NCBI GenBank assembly: GCA_030425685.1 | Contig: JAUIAD010000004.1 | Coordinates: forward strand, 1-64,000 | Direction of reading: 5' to 3' | From: Gammaproteobacteria bacterium | Lineage (GTDB): Bacteria; Pseudomonadota; Gammaproteobacteria; Coxiellales; Coxiellaceae | Length of the DNA stretch: 64,000 bases | In this document: positions 1 to 9,341 of the stretch, piece by piece | Position numbering within the stretch: the first letter of the stretch is position 1 | Layout: the number at the start of each line of letters is the position of its first letter | Program-made: the position numbers and the translations under genes | The notes under the pieces: generated by a model | What the model was told of the DNA's origin: nothing | Seen by the model: the letters and a program-made list of their open reading frames with translations, nothing else | Databases searched by the model: none

Positions 1-10
1 CATGCTTTCC

Positions 11-67
11 ATGGGGGTTAACTCCTTATGAGCGAAAAAGCTCATGGGTTGTTTTTGGGGCCCCCAT
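11..67. repeat. nested palindrome at window start
   Basis: Arms ATGGGGG (11-17) and CCCCCAT (61-67) are exact reverse complements. Inside lies a second exact stem, ATGAGC (28-33) and GCTCAT (40-45), with loop GAAAAA, followed by a T-rich stretch. This could fold as a two-tier hairpin, possibly a terminator of a gene to the left of the window. The stretch from 68 to 258 shows no convincing gene. Confidence 0.4.
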
Positions 68-258
68 CTTACTCCATTTTTTTCAACAAGTTAAAGCATC
101 TCTCTCTTAAGTTGACGCGTATGCGCCCGCCGCGTAAGAAAAGGTCGCAGCAGGGAGTTTACTATGTCTCAAGCAATTTATACGCCTTGACCATTCCAGT
201 TCACAGACTCTAGTATCAAGTTACGGGGCAAGCTGTTACCAAAAAAACGCGCTACCCT

Positions 259-885
259 TCACTCCCCAGTCTCACCCTCAACAAACTTCATCCCATTAAT
301 AATCTTACAAAAAAGCTCTGCCGTCTTAGTAGTATCATAAACAGCTGAATGCGCTTTATTTTTATCAAATTCAATCGATGCCGCCTTCAACGCTTTCGCC
401 AAAATAGTCTTGCCAAAAGCAAGACCAGCCAGTGTCGCCGTATCAAAAACAGTAAACGCATGAAAGGGTGAATTTTTAATTTTGCAGCGTTTCATCGCCG
501 CACGCACAAAACCTAAATCAAAATGCGCATTATGACCAACAAGCACTGCACGCCGGCATTCGTTTGCTTTTAATGCCTTGCTGCAAAACTCAAAAAAACG
601 CTTAAGTGCATCCGACTCTTCCAGAGCAAAGCGAAAAGGGTGATAAGGGTCAATTTTATTAATAGCCAACGCCTCAGGATCAAGATTTGCGCCTTCAAAA
701 GGCACAACATGGCACGAAAAGGTGTCATCAAGGGTAAGCAAGCCAGTTTCATCGACTTTTGTCGGTATGGCGGCAATTTCAAGTAAAGCGTCTTTTAACG
801 AATTAACACCACCCGTTTCAACATCAACAACGATCGGTAAGTAGCCGTCAAAGCGCTTTTTCATGGGAATAATTTTATTAGTCAT
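259..885 (-). CDS. rnt: ribonuclease T
   Basis: DEDD-family 3'-5' exoribonuclease that trims tRNA (CCA end turnover) and the 3' ends of other stable RNAs. The exonuclease motifs are visible: VDVETGG near residues 20-26 (catalytic Asp and Glu), GHNAHFDLGF near 125-135, and HSAVYDTTKTAELF near 176-190. Length (208 aa) matches the family. The ATG at 885 overlaps the pyrC stop codon (878-880), so translation is probably coupled to pyrC; a TTG six bases further upstream is less likely. No strong Shine-Dalgarno sequence is seen, which fits coupling. Identification is confident from the motif set and length. Confidence 0.93.
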   Translation of the reverse strand: MTNKIIPMKKRFDGYLPIVVDVETGGVNSLKDALLEIAAIPTKVDETGLLTLDDTFSCHVVPFEGANLDPEALAINKIDPYHPFRFALEESDALKRFFEFCSKALKANECRRAVLVGHNAHFDLGFVRAAMKRCKIKNSPFHAFTVFDTATLAGLAFGKTILAKALKAASIEFDKNKAHSAVYDTTKTAELFCKIINGMKFVEGETGE

Positions 886-1915
886 GGTCAATTTGCCAAT
901 TTATGGTTTGTTCTGCAAGAAATGGTACGAGGGTGGTATCGCCAAAGCTTAAGCTTTTAGGGATTTGCCACGGTTTTTTTATTAAGGTTATCGTGTTTTT
1001 ATTTTTCGGTAATTGGTAAAAGCGCGGGCCAAATTGGCTGGCGAAGCCTTCTAATTTATCTAAGGCGTTGTACTGTTCAAAAAGGCTCGCATAGATTTCA
1101 ATAGCCGCATGACTACTGTAAATGCCAGCGCAGCCACAGGCGCTCTCTTTGCTGCCTTGCGGGTGAGGTGCGCTGTCAGTACCTAAAAAGAATTTAGGAT
1201 TGCCACTGGTGGCGGCTTTTATTAAAGCTTCTTTATCTTCACGTTTTTTTACTATCGGTAAACAATATAAATGCGGGCGAATACCCCCGACCAGCAGATC
1301 ATTGCGGCTAATGCTAATATGTTGTGGTGTAATGGTGGCGGCGACATTGCTAGGGCTGTCAGTAACAAATTCAACGGCCCGTTTTGTCGAAATATGTTCT
1401 AAGACGATACGTAGTTTAGGAAAGTCTTTTAGTAGCGGAGCCAGTAGTGTATCGATAAAAACGGCTTCGCGGTCAAAAATATCTACGCTCGGATCAACCA
1501 CTTCACCGTGAATTAATAGTGGTAAGTCAACGTCTTGCATTGTCTCCAGCAAATGATAAATTCCTTTGAGATCGCTAACGCCGGCCGCGGAGTGTGTTGT
1601 GGCACCAGCAGGATAGAGTTTACAAGCGGTAATAGTGCCTGAACTTTTGCCTTCGCGAATTTCATCAGTGCTCATATCATCGGTGAGATAAAGTGTCATT
1701 AATGGCTTAAAAGCACTGTCTTGCGGGATGTGTTGTTCAATGCGCTTTTGATAAGACTGCGCAGCAACTACGGTATTGATTGGCGGCACAAGATTCGGCA
1801 TTATAATCGCACGCTGAAATCTGGTGGCAGTATCTTTAACAGTTCTAGCTAAAAAGGCGTCGTCACGGAAATGGCAGTGCCAGTCGTCTGGGGCTGTAAA
1901 TTTAAGTTTGGTCAT
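878..1915 (-). CDS. pyrC: dihydroorotase (class II)
   Basis: Zinc amidohydrolase that interconverts carbamoyl-aspartate and dihydroorotate, the third step of de novo pyrimidine synthesis. Visible metal-site motifs are WHCHFRD near residues 12-18, CKLYPAG (the lysine that becomes carboxylated) near 98-104, LIHGEV near 135, EHIST near 174 and GTDSAPH near 246. The 345-aa length counted from MTKLKF is that of the class II monofunctional enzyme. The reading frame stays open 11 codons upstream, but homologues begin at MTKLKF-like sequence. It is first in a two-gene minus-strand unit with rnt, whose start overlaps its stop. Confidence 0.95.
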   Translation of the reverse strand: MTKLKFTAPDDWHCHFRDDAFLARTVKDTATRFQRAIIMPNLVPPINTVVAAQSYQKRIEQHIPQDSAFKPLMTLYLTDDMSTDEIREGKSSGTITACKLYPAGATTHSAAGVSDLKGIYHLLETMQDVDLPLLIHGEVVDPSVDIFDREAVFIDTLLAPLLKDFPKLRIVLEHISTKRAVEFVTDSPSNVAATITPQHISISRNDLLVGGIRPHLYCLPIVKKREDKEALIKAATSGNPKFFLGTDSAPHPQGSKESACGCAGIYSSHAAIEIYASLFEQYNALDKLEGFASQFGPRFYQLPKNKNTITLIKKPWQIPKSLSFGDTTLVPFLAEQTINWQIDHD

Positions 1916-1991
1916 ACTGAAAACATTCTGTGATTGAAATACGGACATTGTAGCAAAACAAGTTCAACAGGTGTATATTACTTTACTTTTT

Positions 1992-2005
1992 TGTAAATAG
2001 TTACA
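1992..2005. promoter_or_regulatory. dyad TGTAA-N4-TTACA upstream of porin gene
   Basis: A perfect 5-bp dyad, TGTAA (1992-1996) and TTACA (2001-2005), lies in the 130-bp divergent region between pyrC and the porin gene, about 43 bp before the porin start. Its position suits an operator, but no specific regulator can be named from it, and it does not resemble a Fur box. Confidence 0.25.
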
Positions 2006-2047
2006 TTTTTTCATTGAGTAATAAGGATTTTTAACAGGAGTGTTAAT

Positions 2048-3856
2048 GTGAAAACTCAATTGTGGCGGGGAATAGTAGCCGCTGTTTTTCTGGTGGTGGG
2101 TATTTTTTCTTGTTCTACTTTATCTGCAACGCCCTATCGTAATCGTTTTTCTCCCAATGTTGAGGACCTTGGTGCGAAGACGCGGAAATTAGAGCGTGAG
2201 CTCAAGCAGTTAAAATATCAAGTGCGAATGCTGCAGAAGCGCCATGGTTCCTTAGGTGACTATCGTAGTGGTCGTTCACGTTCTCGTGCTCGTTCCCATT
2301 CCCATTCCCATTCCAGTCCCCGTAACTTGGCTAGACCGGTAAACACATCAACATTTTCTGCTACACAAATGCATTCACATCCTGGTTTGGGGGTGGCTGG
2401 TAAACCTGGAACACCTACCGTCGTTGTTAATGCAAGGGGTGCTACGGGTGAGGTAGCTCCAAGCGCCATAGCACCGTTATTGGCACGTGAGGCGCCTTCT
2501 CGTCACGATCATGGCCCGAAAAAAATGTCTGCTCGACAGCATGCCATTTTGCATGGTTATACCCTTGAGATCTATCAAGCCGCGCAGCGTTATATTGCCG
2601 GTGATACGGTGACAACCTCGCCTTTATTGGGCTTGAAAACGGCGTTTGCACCGACCGATCTTTTGTATCAAATGCCTAGCATGAATGAAGACCTGATTTT
2701 ATTACGTGCTCGTCAGCATTTTGAGGGTGTGCTTAATACGTTTGGCAGTAGCTTGAATGATCATCCGGTGGTGGTGCTAAGTGGTGGTATTGAAGGGCAA
2801 ATTATCCGCACCAACCCTTATGTGGGGAACCCTACTACGGATGTCAATCTATCGACGGCAGAATTGGATATTTGGCCAATCATGAGTAAGTGGGCGAGCG
2901 GCTTTGCTTCTTTTGTTTTTGATAGTGCACCACCGCAAACGGGTACGCGTGTAACTAATTCGCGTTTATTTTTGCAGCGAGGCTTTTTAACCATTGGTAA
3001 TTTAGAGGTTTTTCCTCTTTACTTTACGATCGGGCAAATGTTTGTTCCCTTTGGTAAGTATGCCAGTATTATGTTGACCAACCCATTAACGAAGTCGTTA
3101 GCGAGAATTCAAGTGCGTGCAGCGCAGTTAGGATTTTATAAGAACGGTATTTATCTTGCCGCCTATGGCTTTCCTGGGAATAAGCGACCCTTGGCAAAAG
3201 ATGTTATTCAGCAAGGGGGTGTTAATGCGGGTTATGAGTTACACCCTACAGAGGATTCCAGTTTTGATATTGGTGCTGGGTACGTAAGCAATATCGCTGA
3301 TTCGCAAGGTATGCAGGGAAATGGTTTACCGTTTGTTTTACCGCCGTTTACATCGACACAATTTGCTGGATTTGGTAATACCGTTGGTGGCAATCAGTTG
3401 CGTCACAGCGTTGGTGCGGTTGATGTTCATATGGAAGCAACTTATAAGCATTTTACGTTGATCACGGAATATGTCAGCTCGGTAAGGCGTTTTGCGCCAA
3501 CAGATTTGTTGTTCAATGGCATGGGCGCCAAACCCGCAGCGGTTCATAATGAGCTTGATATTAACTTACATGCAGGGCGTCGGCCTATTACCATCGGTCT
3601 GGTCTTTGATAAGTCGTGGCAGTGTTTGCCTTTGAACTTGCCGCAAGATAGTTATGTGCTAGTGATTAGTTCTTCTATTTGGAAAGATACCGTTACGGGT
3701 ATCGAGTATCGCCATGATGTTAACTATGCACGCGAACCTGCTACTTCCGTTGGTGGAGGTGGAGGTGCGCCTCCAGGGACTGCGTTACCTGTGCCTCTAG
3801 CTAATGTTGGCAGTTCACGTGATCTGATTACGGTAATGTTTGGGGTTTATTTTTAG
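2048..3856 (+). CDS. LbtU/DUF3573-type outer-membrane porin
   Basis: Probable outer-membrane beta-barrel of the LbtU siderophore-porin/DUF3573 type known from Legionella and Francisella relatives. In order: a signal peptide (hydrophobic residues about 8-28), a short coiled coil rich in Lys/Glu/Leu (about 45-65), a Ser/Arg/His-rich linker (about 72-95, with alternating S-R and S-H), a low-complexity Ala/Gly/Pro region, then from about residue 210 a long beta-rich C-terminal domain. The protein ends in Val-Tyr-Phe, the C-terminal aromatic expected of barrel proteins. The start is GTG at 2048, with GGAG 8 bases upstream; an ATG two bases earlier runs straight into a stop. The substrate cannot be deduced; siderophore transport is by family analogy only. 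The gene stands alone. Confidence 0.75.
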   Translation: MKTQLWRGIVAAVFLVVGIFSCSTLSATPYRNRFSPNVEDLGAKTRKLERELKQLKYQVRMLQKRHGSLGDYRSGRSRSRARSHSHSHSSPRNLARPVNTSTFSATQMHSHPGLGVAGKPGTPTVVVNARGATGEVAPSAIAPLLAREAPSRHDHGPKKMSARQHAILHGYTLEIYQAAQRYIAGDTVTTSPLLGLKTAFAPTDLLYQMPSMNEDLILLRARQHFEGVLNTFGSSLNDHPVVVLSGGIEGQIIRTNPYVGNPTTDVNLSTAELDIWPIMSKWASGFASFVFDSAPPQTGTRVTNSRLFLQRGFLTIGNLEVFPLYFTIGQMFVPFGKYASIMLTNPLTKSLARIQVRAAQLGFYKNGIYLAAYGFPGNKRPLAKDVIQQGGVNAGYELHPTEDSSFDIGAGYVSNIADSQGMQGNGLPFVLPPFTSTQFAGFGNTVGGNQLRHSVGAVDVHMEATYKHFTLITEYVSSVRRFAPTDLLFNGMGAKPAAVHNELDINLHAGRRPITIGLVFDKSWQCLPLNLPQDSYVLVISSSIWKDTVTGIEYRHDVNYAREPATSVGGGGGAPPGTALPVPLANVGSSRDLITVMFGVYF

Positions 3857-3924
3857 TTTGCGGGTGTTTTGCGATGGATCATGAGCAATGATTTTAGGCA
3901 TTATATTGCGGCACTACCTTTTTC

Positions 3925-3986
3925 GCGGCGACCGCAACGAAAGAAAAGGGATTAAAAAGCCACTAACAAACCGTTGCGGTCACCGC
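3925..3986. repeat. inverted repeat after porin gene
   Basis: Two 15-base arms (3925-3939 and 3972-3986) are reverse complements with one mismatch, separated by 32 bases. They lie 70 bases past the porin stop in the 276-bp convergent gap before nth. There is no T-run, so it is not a standard terminator; it may be a relic of a palindromic repeat family. Nothing else is seen in this gap. Confidence 0.4.
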
Positions 3987-4132
3987 TTCGTAGCACCTGC
4001 TGCGTAATGGAGGGTTGGCTTGGTGCCTAACAGGACCTCAGATTTCAGCAGGCGTCTTGGGTGTGAGCTTTTACAAATTATGTAAATAATTATCGAATAG
4101 ATAGAATAGCAGGTCTCTTATCAGACAATCGA

Positions 4133-4765
4133 TTATTCTGTTTTGTTTTTATATTCACAAAGGTCGTAAATAATACATGATGCGCATTTTGGCTTGCGGG
4201 CAACGCAGGTGTAGCGGCCATGTAAAATAAGCCAGTGGTGGGCATCAGTAAGGAATTCTTTAGGAATTACTTTCATCAGCTTATTTTCAACTTCCAGCGG
4301 TGTTTTTCCAGGTGCTAAGTTAATTCTGTTGGCAACACGAAAGATATGCGTGTCAACGGCGACAGTGTCTTCACCAAAGGCGGTATTGAGAATAACATTT
4401 GCTGTTTTGCGCCCGACGCCAGGGAGGGCTTCAAGCTCTTTTCTGGTTTGTGGGACTTGTGAATGATGCTCATCAATAAGTATTTTACAGGTTTTGATAA
4501 CATTTTTAGCTTTGCTATTATATAAGCCGATGGTTTTTATATATTCTTTTAAACCGGTTTCACCTAGTTTAAAAATTTTTTCTGGTGTATTGGCAACTTT
4601 GTAAAGAGGCTTTGTTGCTTTATTAACGCTAACATCCGTTGCTTGTGCTGATAGCATCACTGAAATCAGTAATTCAAAATTAGAGTTGTAAACTAGTTCG
4701 GTCGTTGGTTGATTATTATTTTCTTTAAAACGACGGAAAATTTCATGACGCTTTTGTTTGTTCAT
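4133..4765 (-). CDS. nth: endonuclease III
   Basis: Base-excision DNA glycosylase/AP lyase that removes oxidised pyrimidines. The helix-hairpin-helix LPGVGRKTANVIL carries the catalytic lysine (near residue 120), and VDTHIFRVANR supplies the catalytic aspartate (near 138). The C-terminal [4Fe-4S] cysteine spacing C-X6-C-X2-C-X5-C is intact. The 210-aa length is standard. GGAG lies 9 bases before the ATG. It follows rnfB on the same strand, an association that persists from the rnf-nth arrangement of other proteobacteria. Confidence 0.96.
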   Translation of the reverse strand: MNKQKRHEIFRRFKENNNQPTTELVYNSNFELLISVMLSAQATDVSVNKATKPLYKVANTPEKIFKLGETGLKEYIKTIGLYNSKAKNVIKTCKILIDEHHSQVPQTRKELEALPGVGRKTANVILNTAFGEDTVAVDTHIFRVANRINLAPGKTPLEVENKLMKVIPKEFLTDAHHWLILHGRYTCVARKPKCASCIIYDLCEYKNKTE

Positions 4766-4837
4766 TGTATTTTTCTCCGTTGATGGCAGCTATTTTATGA
4801 TGAGTAAAATTAAAAAAAATAGCTTGAGCTCAATAAT

Positions 4838-5467
4838 TTATTGGCCTTGTTTTTTTTGTTTGGCACGCAAAACTGCGGCGGCGATCGCGGCTTTACGTGC
4901 AGCAATGGTCTCCGTAGGTGACTGGGCGAGTTTTGCATTATGATGGCGTTGTTTCTTTTCATTTTCAATACGCTGTAGGCGGGCGTTGCGGTTGTTGTAG
5001 CGTTCGCGCCATGCATCTGCTTTTTTATTTTTATCGCTCTCGCTAAGCAGAGGTGTATCTTTCATATCAATACAATCCACTGGGCAAGGCTCAATGCATA
5101 GCTCGCAACCTGTGCATGCATCCGTTAGCACAATATGCATTTTTTTAGCGGCGCCAATAATAGCATCGGTAGGGCAAGCCTGAATACACTTGGTGCAACC
5201 GATGCATTCATCTTCGCGAATAACAGCAATGCTCGGCGTTTTTTCTTTCTCTCGCATATCGTCAATAAAAGGCGCTGGGTCTTTTTTGAGGAAATCAGCT
5301 AACTTTATTAGTGTTTCGACACCACCTGGCGGGCAAGCATCAATGCGCTCGTTTTCTTCAACGATGGCTGTGGCGTAGGGACGACAGGCCGTATGGTCGC
5401 ACAAACCGCATTGAGTTTGTGGTAGTAATTTATCGATCTTATTGATTAGGTCTTCTTTGTTGCTCAT
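4838..5467 (-). CDS. rnfB: orphan RnfB-type ferredoxin subunit, no membrane anchor
   Basis: Resembles subunit B of the Rnf/Rsx electron-transport complex. An N-terminal 4Fe-4S domain with [13 protein letters not shown] near residues 20-32 and a later Cys (near 45) is followed by two ferredoxin-type clusters, [12 protein letters not shown] (about 87-98) and [12 protein letters not shown] (about 117-128). The usual N-terminal membrane helix is missing; the protein starts directly at the cluster domain. A charged C-terminal tail (about 145-209), ending in Ala/Lys-rich [16 protein letters not shown], is like tails of betaproteobacterial RnfB and of RnfC. No other rnf genes are present. Its start overlaps the metG stop by 4 bases, so the order metG-rnfB-nth is probably one transcript. 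The role is most likely soluble electron transfer, possibly serving the Fe-S enzyme Nth, but that is inference. Confidence 0.85.
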   Translation of the reverse strand: MSNKEDLINKIDKLLPQTQCGLCDHTACRPYATAIVEENERIDACPPGGVETLIKLADFLKKDPAPFIDDMREKEKTPSIAVIREDECIGCTKCIQACPTDAIIGAAKKMHIVLTDACTGCELCIEPCPVDCIDMKDTPLLSESDKNKKADAWRERYNNRNARLQRIENEKKQRHHNAKLAQSPTETIAARKAAIAAAVLRAKQKKQGQ

Positions 5468-7131
5468 GTTGTTTCTGAGGGGGTAATCGCTTCTATCGCT
5501 TCGGGTGGTACGCGTTGCATTAAGGGTTTAAATTTATTAATTTTATGACTCAATAATGGCGATGCCATATTAGCAAACGTCAGTTCGTCACAATTTAAAA
5601 AGCCCTCTACTTTTTCAGCGGTTGCTGGCAGTATCGGTTTTAAGTAGGTGGTTAGTACTTTAAATAAGTTTAGGCCTTGAGTGCAAACGGCTTGTATTGT
5701 TTCTTCATTGCCAGGTTCTTTGGCTAAAGCCCATGGTTTTTGTTGGTCGATATATTGATTGGCATGATCAGCAAGCGTCATAATCTCGCGCACGGCTTTA
5801 TTGTAATTTAAGCTTTCAAAGCAGGTCAAAATAGACTCGCCGGCGTTAATAAACTGATTGAATAGATCAGGCTCTGGCAGTTGATCAGCCAGCATGCCGT
5901 CAAACTTTTTGGTAATAAAACCTGCGCAACGGCTGGCGAGGTTAACGTATTTACCGACCAAGTCCGAATTAATACGCAAGCTAAAGTCAGTTAAGTTTAA
6001 ATCGATATCTTCAACATGCGGTGTTAGTTTAGTGGCGTAATAATAGCGTAAATATTCTGGATTGAGGTGATCTAGGTATTTACGTGCGGTAATAAAAGTA
6101 CCGCGTGATTTTGACATTTTCTTACCGTCAATGGTGAGATAGCCGTGCACAAAGATATTGTTTGGTAAACGGTGGTTCGATCCTTTCAGCATTGCCGGCC
6201 AAAACAAGGCATGGAAATAAATAATGTCTTTACCAATAAAGTGGTGCACTTCAATGTCACTGTTTTCTTTCCAGTAATCGTCGAACTGAATATCATCGCG
6301 TTGATCGCATAAGTTTTTCAGGCTAGCCATATAACCAACGGGGGCGTCCAACCACACATAAAAATATTTTCCTGGCGCATCAGGAATTTCAAAGCCAAAA
6401 TAGGGTGCATCACGGGAAATATCCCAAGGGCGTAATTCCCCTTCCGTAAACCATTCTTTTAATTTATTAGCAACGTTAGCCTGGAGGTGCCCGTCTTGGA
6501 TCCAGTGTTCTAACATCTCGCGATAATTTTCAAGATTAAAAAAGAAATGCTCCGAGTCTTTTTCAATCGGTGTGGTGCCGGAAAAGGCGGATTTTGCGTT
6601 AATTAATTCAACCGGGCTGTAAGTGGCGCTGCACACTTCGCAGTTATCGCCGTATTGGTCTTTTGCATGACAGCGTGGGCATTCGCCACGAATAAAGCGA
6701 TCAGGTAGGAAAATATTTTCTTGCTCATCGAAGGCTTGGCGTATTGTTTTTTTATTAATATCACCGCGTGCGTGCAAACGTTGGTAAAGTTCGGCGCTTA
6801 ATTGGCGATTTTCATCGGAGTGAGTGCTGTGGAAATTATCGAAGGAAATATAAAAATCGTTAAAGTCTTGCGCCTGCGTTTTATAATGTTTTTCAATTAG
6901 TGCTTCAGGGGTAATGCCTTCCTTTTTGGCCGATAGCATAATGGGTGTGCCGTGGGCATCACTGCCACAAATATACAAGCAATGGTTGCCCTGCAGGCGT
7001 TGGAAGCGCGCCCAAATATCCGCTTGGATGTATTCGACCAAATGGCCTAAATGGACAGAGCCATTGGCGTAGATAAGTGCGGCGGTTACCAACATTTGGC
7101 GTTTCGCATTGCTTTTTGTCGCTGCGGTCAT
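5464..7131 (-). CDS. metG: methionine-tRNA ligase (short form)
   Basis: Class I aminoacyl-tRNA synthetase that charges tRNA-Met. The HIGH-type motif appears as VHLGH (near residue 26), the zinc knuckle as [17 protein letters not shown] (about 150-166), and the KMSKS loop as [10 protein letters not shown] (near 337). At 555 aa it is of the form lacking the C-terminal tRNA-binding (EMAP/Trbp111-like) dimerisation domain found in the roughly 677-aa E. coli enzyme. It is first of the metG-rnfB-nth unit and divergent from mrp, a pairing also seen in E. coli. The Shine-Dalgarno sequence is weak (AGGG, 12 bases upstream). Confidence 0.96.
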   Translation of the reverse strand: MTAATKSNAKRQMLVTAALIYANGSVHLGHLVEYIQADIWARFQRLQGNHCLYICGSDAHGTPIMLSAKKEGITPEALIEKHYKTQAQDFNDFYISFDNFHSTHSDENRQLSAELYQRLHARGDINKKTIRQAFDEQENIFLPDRFIRGECPRCHAKDQYGDNCEVCSATYSPVELINAKSAFSGTTPIEKDSEHFFFNLENYREMLEHWIQDGHLQANVANKLKEWFTEGELRPWDISRDAPYFGFEIPDAPGKYFYVWLDAPVGYMASLKNLCDQRDDIQFDDYWKENSDIEVHHFIGKDIIYFHALFWPAMLKGSNHRLPNNIFVHGYLTIDGKKMSKSRGTFITARKYLDHLNPEYLRYYYATKLTPHVEDIDLNLTDFSLRINSDLVGKYVNLASRCAGFITKKFDGMLADQLPEPDLFNQFINAGESILTCFESLNYNKAVREIMTLADHANQYIDQQKPWALAKEPGNEETIQAVCTQGLNLFKVLTTYLKPILPATAEKVEGFLNCDELTFANMASPLLSHKINKFKPLMQRVPPEAIEAITPSETT

Positions 7132-7252
7132 TGATGCGTTTTCCCTGTTCTTAAAATTTACTGATTTGCGGTTAAGCCCATCATTAAGAGACGTTTTTTA
7201 ATCTCTTGTTTGGCGCTCAGTATACAATAATAGGCTGACAATATACTCATTT

Positions 7253-7282
7253 TTGACAACGATTTCATCTTATAGATACAAT
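7253..7282 (+). promoter_or_regulatory. sigma-70 promoter of mrp-dcd
   Basis: Perfect -35 TTGACA (7253-7258), 18-bp spacer, -10 TACAAT (7277-7282). Predicted start is about 7289, giving a leader of roughly 28 bases before the mrp ATG at 7317. Confidence 0.6.
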
Positions 7283-7316
7283 ATCTCGCTTTTATTCTTA
7301 TATATTGTTGAGACAC

Positions 7317-8408
7317 ATGCCAGCCGTAACCACACAGCAGATTCGTGACGCGTTAAGCCAGTACCAGGTTCCTTATCTTGAAGACGGTAGTATGTCTTCT
7401 AAGATTTTGAAAAAAATAGATATTCGTGAAGGCGAGGTCGAGCTCACACTGGTCTTTGGCTTTCCATTGCTGCATAAAAAAGAAACAATTTCTGCAGATA
7501 TTCGCTCATGCTTATTGGCCCTGCCAGGCGTTGAGTCAGTCAATGTGCATATTAGCAGTAAGATCGAATCACATACGCCGCAAAGCAATATTAAAAAGCA
7601 GGGCGCGATTAAGAATATTATTGCTATTGGTTCCGGCAAAGGTGGTGTCGGTAAGTCAACAACGACAGCAAACCTGGCCTTAGCGCTGGCTGCCGAGGGC
7701 GCCAAAGTAGGGGTCTTGGATGCCGATATTTATGGCCCCAATCAACCGAAGATTTTGGGTGCAAAGGAAAAACCCGACTTAACGGACGAGAAGAAATTTA
7801 TCCCGGTGGAATGCTACGGGGTCAAGTCGATGTCGATGGGGTATTTAGTCGATCCCAATACGCCGATGGTGTGGCGTGGACCGATGGTTAGTTCGGCTTT
7901 ACAGCAATTATTAAACGACTCTTTGTGGGGTGAACTCGATTATCTTTTTATTGATCTACCACCGGGAACCGGTGATATTCAGTTAACGATGGCGAAAAAA
8001 ATCCCCGTTAGCGGCGCGGTCATTGTTACCACGCCACAAGATGTTGCCTTGCTGGATGCGCGTAAGGCCCTGGAAATGTTTAATAAAGTGAATATTCCGG
8101 TGCTAGGCGTGATTGAAAATATGTCGACCCATGTTTGCCGCCAATGCGGGCATGAGGAAGCTATTTTTGGTGAAGGCGGCGGCAAAAAAATGGCGGATAA
8201 CTGTGAAGTGCCGATGTTGGGGCAGTTGCCCTTGGCGCTATCGATTCGTGAAAATGCGGACCAGGGAACCCCCACCGTTGTTGCCGAGCCAGAAAGCACC
8301 TTGGCGCAACGCTATACTGAGATTGCTTTACGTTTGGCTGCTGGTTTATCCAAGCAACCAAAAAATTACGCATCACTATTTCCAAACATTGTAGTAGAAA
8401 AAGAATAG
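7317..8408 (+). CDS. mrp: Mrp/ApbC Fe-S cluster carrier ATPase
   Basis: P-loop ATPase of the Mrp/NBP35 family, a cytosolic scaffold/carrier that delivers Fe-S clusters to apo-proteins. An N-terminal MIP18-like (DUF59) domain (about 1-90) precedes the deviant Walker [13 protein letters not shown] near residue 105. A CXXC pair in CRQCGHE near 274 is the cluster-binding site. ATG 7317 is chosen over two in-frame TTGs just upstream because homologues start there; the ribosome site is weak. dcd follows 11 bases after the stop, probably in the same transcript. The link to Fe-S proteins Nth and RnfB across the divergent promoter may be functional, but that is inference. Confidence 0.94.
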   Translation: MPAVTTQQIRDALSQYQVPYLEDGSMSSKILKKIDIREGEVELTLVFGFPLLHKKETISADIRSCLLALPGVESVNVHISSKIESHTPQSNIKKQGAIKNIIAIGSGKGGVGKSTTTANLALALAAEGAKVGVLDADIYGPNQPKILGAKEKPDLTDEKKFIPVECYGVKSMSMGYLVDPNTPMVWRGPMVSSALQQLLNDSLWGELDYLFIDLPPGTGDIQLTMAKKIPVSGAVIVTTPQDVALLDARKALEMFNKVNIPVLGVIENMSTHVCRQCGHEEAIFGEGGGKKMADNCEVPMLGQLPLALSIRENADQGTPTVVAEPESTLAQRYTEIALRLAAGLSKQPKNYASLFPNIVVEKE

Positions 8409-8419
8409 GAGAGAAAAAC

Positions 8420-8986
8420 ATGGCAATAAAAGCAGATAAGTGGATACGTCGTCAGGCGGAAGATCATGGCATGATTTCTCCCTTTGAGCCCAATCAAATT
8501 CGTTATAAAGATCATGAGAAGATCGTATCTTACGGTACTTCAAGTTACGGTTATGACGTGCGTTGTGCGAATGAATTTAAGATTTTTACCAATATAAATT
8601 CAGCCGTCGTTGACCCAAAAAATTTCGATAATAATAGTTTTATGGACGTCAGAGCAGATGTCTGTATTATTCCACCAAACTCATTTGTGCTCGCACGCAC
8701 TGTTGAGTATTTCAAAATCCCCCGCAATGTACTAACCATTTGCGTGGGTAAATCAACGTATGCTCGTTGCGGCATTATCGTTAACGTAACCCCGTTAGAG
8801 CCAGAGTGGGAAGGGCATGTAACGTTAGAATTTTCCAATACCACTAATTTGCCGGCAAAAATCTACGCCAATGAGGGCGTGGCACAGATGCTATTTTTAG
8901 AGTCTGATGAAGTATGCGATGTATCGTATCGTGATCGCGGTGGTAAATACCAAGGCCAGAAAGGCGTCACCCTACCCGTCACCTAA
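8420..8986 (+). CDS. dcd: dCTP deaminase
   Basis: Trimeric dUTPase-fold enzyme that deaminates dCTP to dUTP, the main dTMP precursor route in gammaproteobacteria. 188 aa as usual. Recognisable blocks are SYGYDVRCA (about 39-47), [11 protein letters not shown] (about 110-120, containing the conserved Ser and Arg), and [17 protein letters not shown] (about 125-141, with the catalytic Glu). A good ribosome site, AGGAGAG, lies 6 bases before the ATG. Co-transcribed with mrp. No terminator hairpin is obvious after it. Confidence 0.97.
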   Translation: MAIKADKWIRRQAEDHGMISPFEPNQIRYKDHEKIVSYGTSSYGYDVRCANEFKIFTNINSAVVDPKNFDNNSFMDVRADVCIIPPNSFVLARTVEYFKIPRNVLTICVGKSTYARCGIIVNVTPLEPEWEGHVTLEFSNTTNLPAKIYANEGVAQMLFLESDEVCDVSYRDRGGKYQGQKGVTLPVT

Positions 8987-9035
8987 AATAAGCTTTGTCT
9001 ATAAGCACGATCACTGACCACAAAAAGAAATCTAT

Positions 9036-9341
9036 CATAACGGGTGCTGTCATCATGCAGTACCCTCCAGTTCGTTGCGCCGTCTAACCCCTGCGTCGCC
9101 GCGTAAGAAAAAACATGGCGCGCACTAGCCAAAGGCAACAAAGTGAAACAAGCACCAACGCAGAGCAAGCATTCATAACGGGTGCTACCATCAAGCAGCC
9201 CCCATTATTTCTCAATACTCAGTACCCATATTCAAGTTCGTTGCGCCGTCTAACCCCTGCGTCGCCGCGTAAGAAAAAACATGGCACGCACGTGCCAAAG
9301 GCAACAAATCACAAACGAGCACCAACGCAGAACGAGCATTA
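9036..9341. repeat. tandem duplication, two diverged units
   Basis: The 352-bp space between dcd and the GH5 gene is filled by two direct repeats of one unit: 9036-9173 and 9174-about 9341. Both begin CATAACGGGTGCT and both carry an identical 50-base core (9070-9119 and 9236-9285), followed by a similar AGCACCAACGCAGA block near the end. The second unit has about 28 extra bases in its middle. The core contains CGCCGCGTAAGAAAA, which recurs at 128-142 (one base different) and in the hairpin before mraZ. No gene is evident; the overlapping short open frames have no family resemblance. Confidence 0.7.

Noticed and set aside
28-213. 61-codon open frame at the left edge
   Set aside because: It begins inside a hairpin, has no family resemblance and overlaps the probable end region of rnt; judged non-coding.
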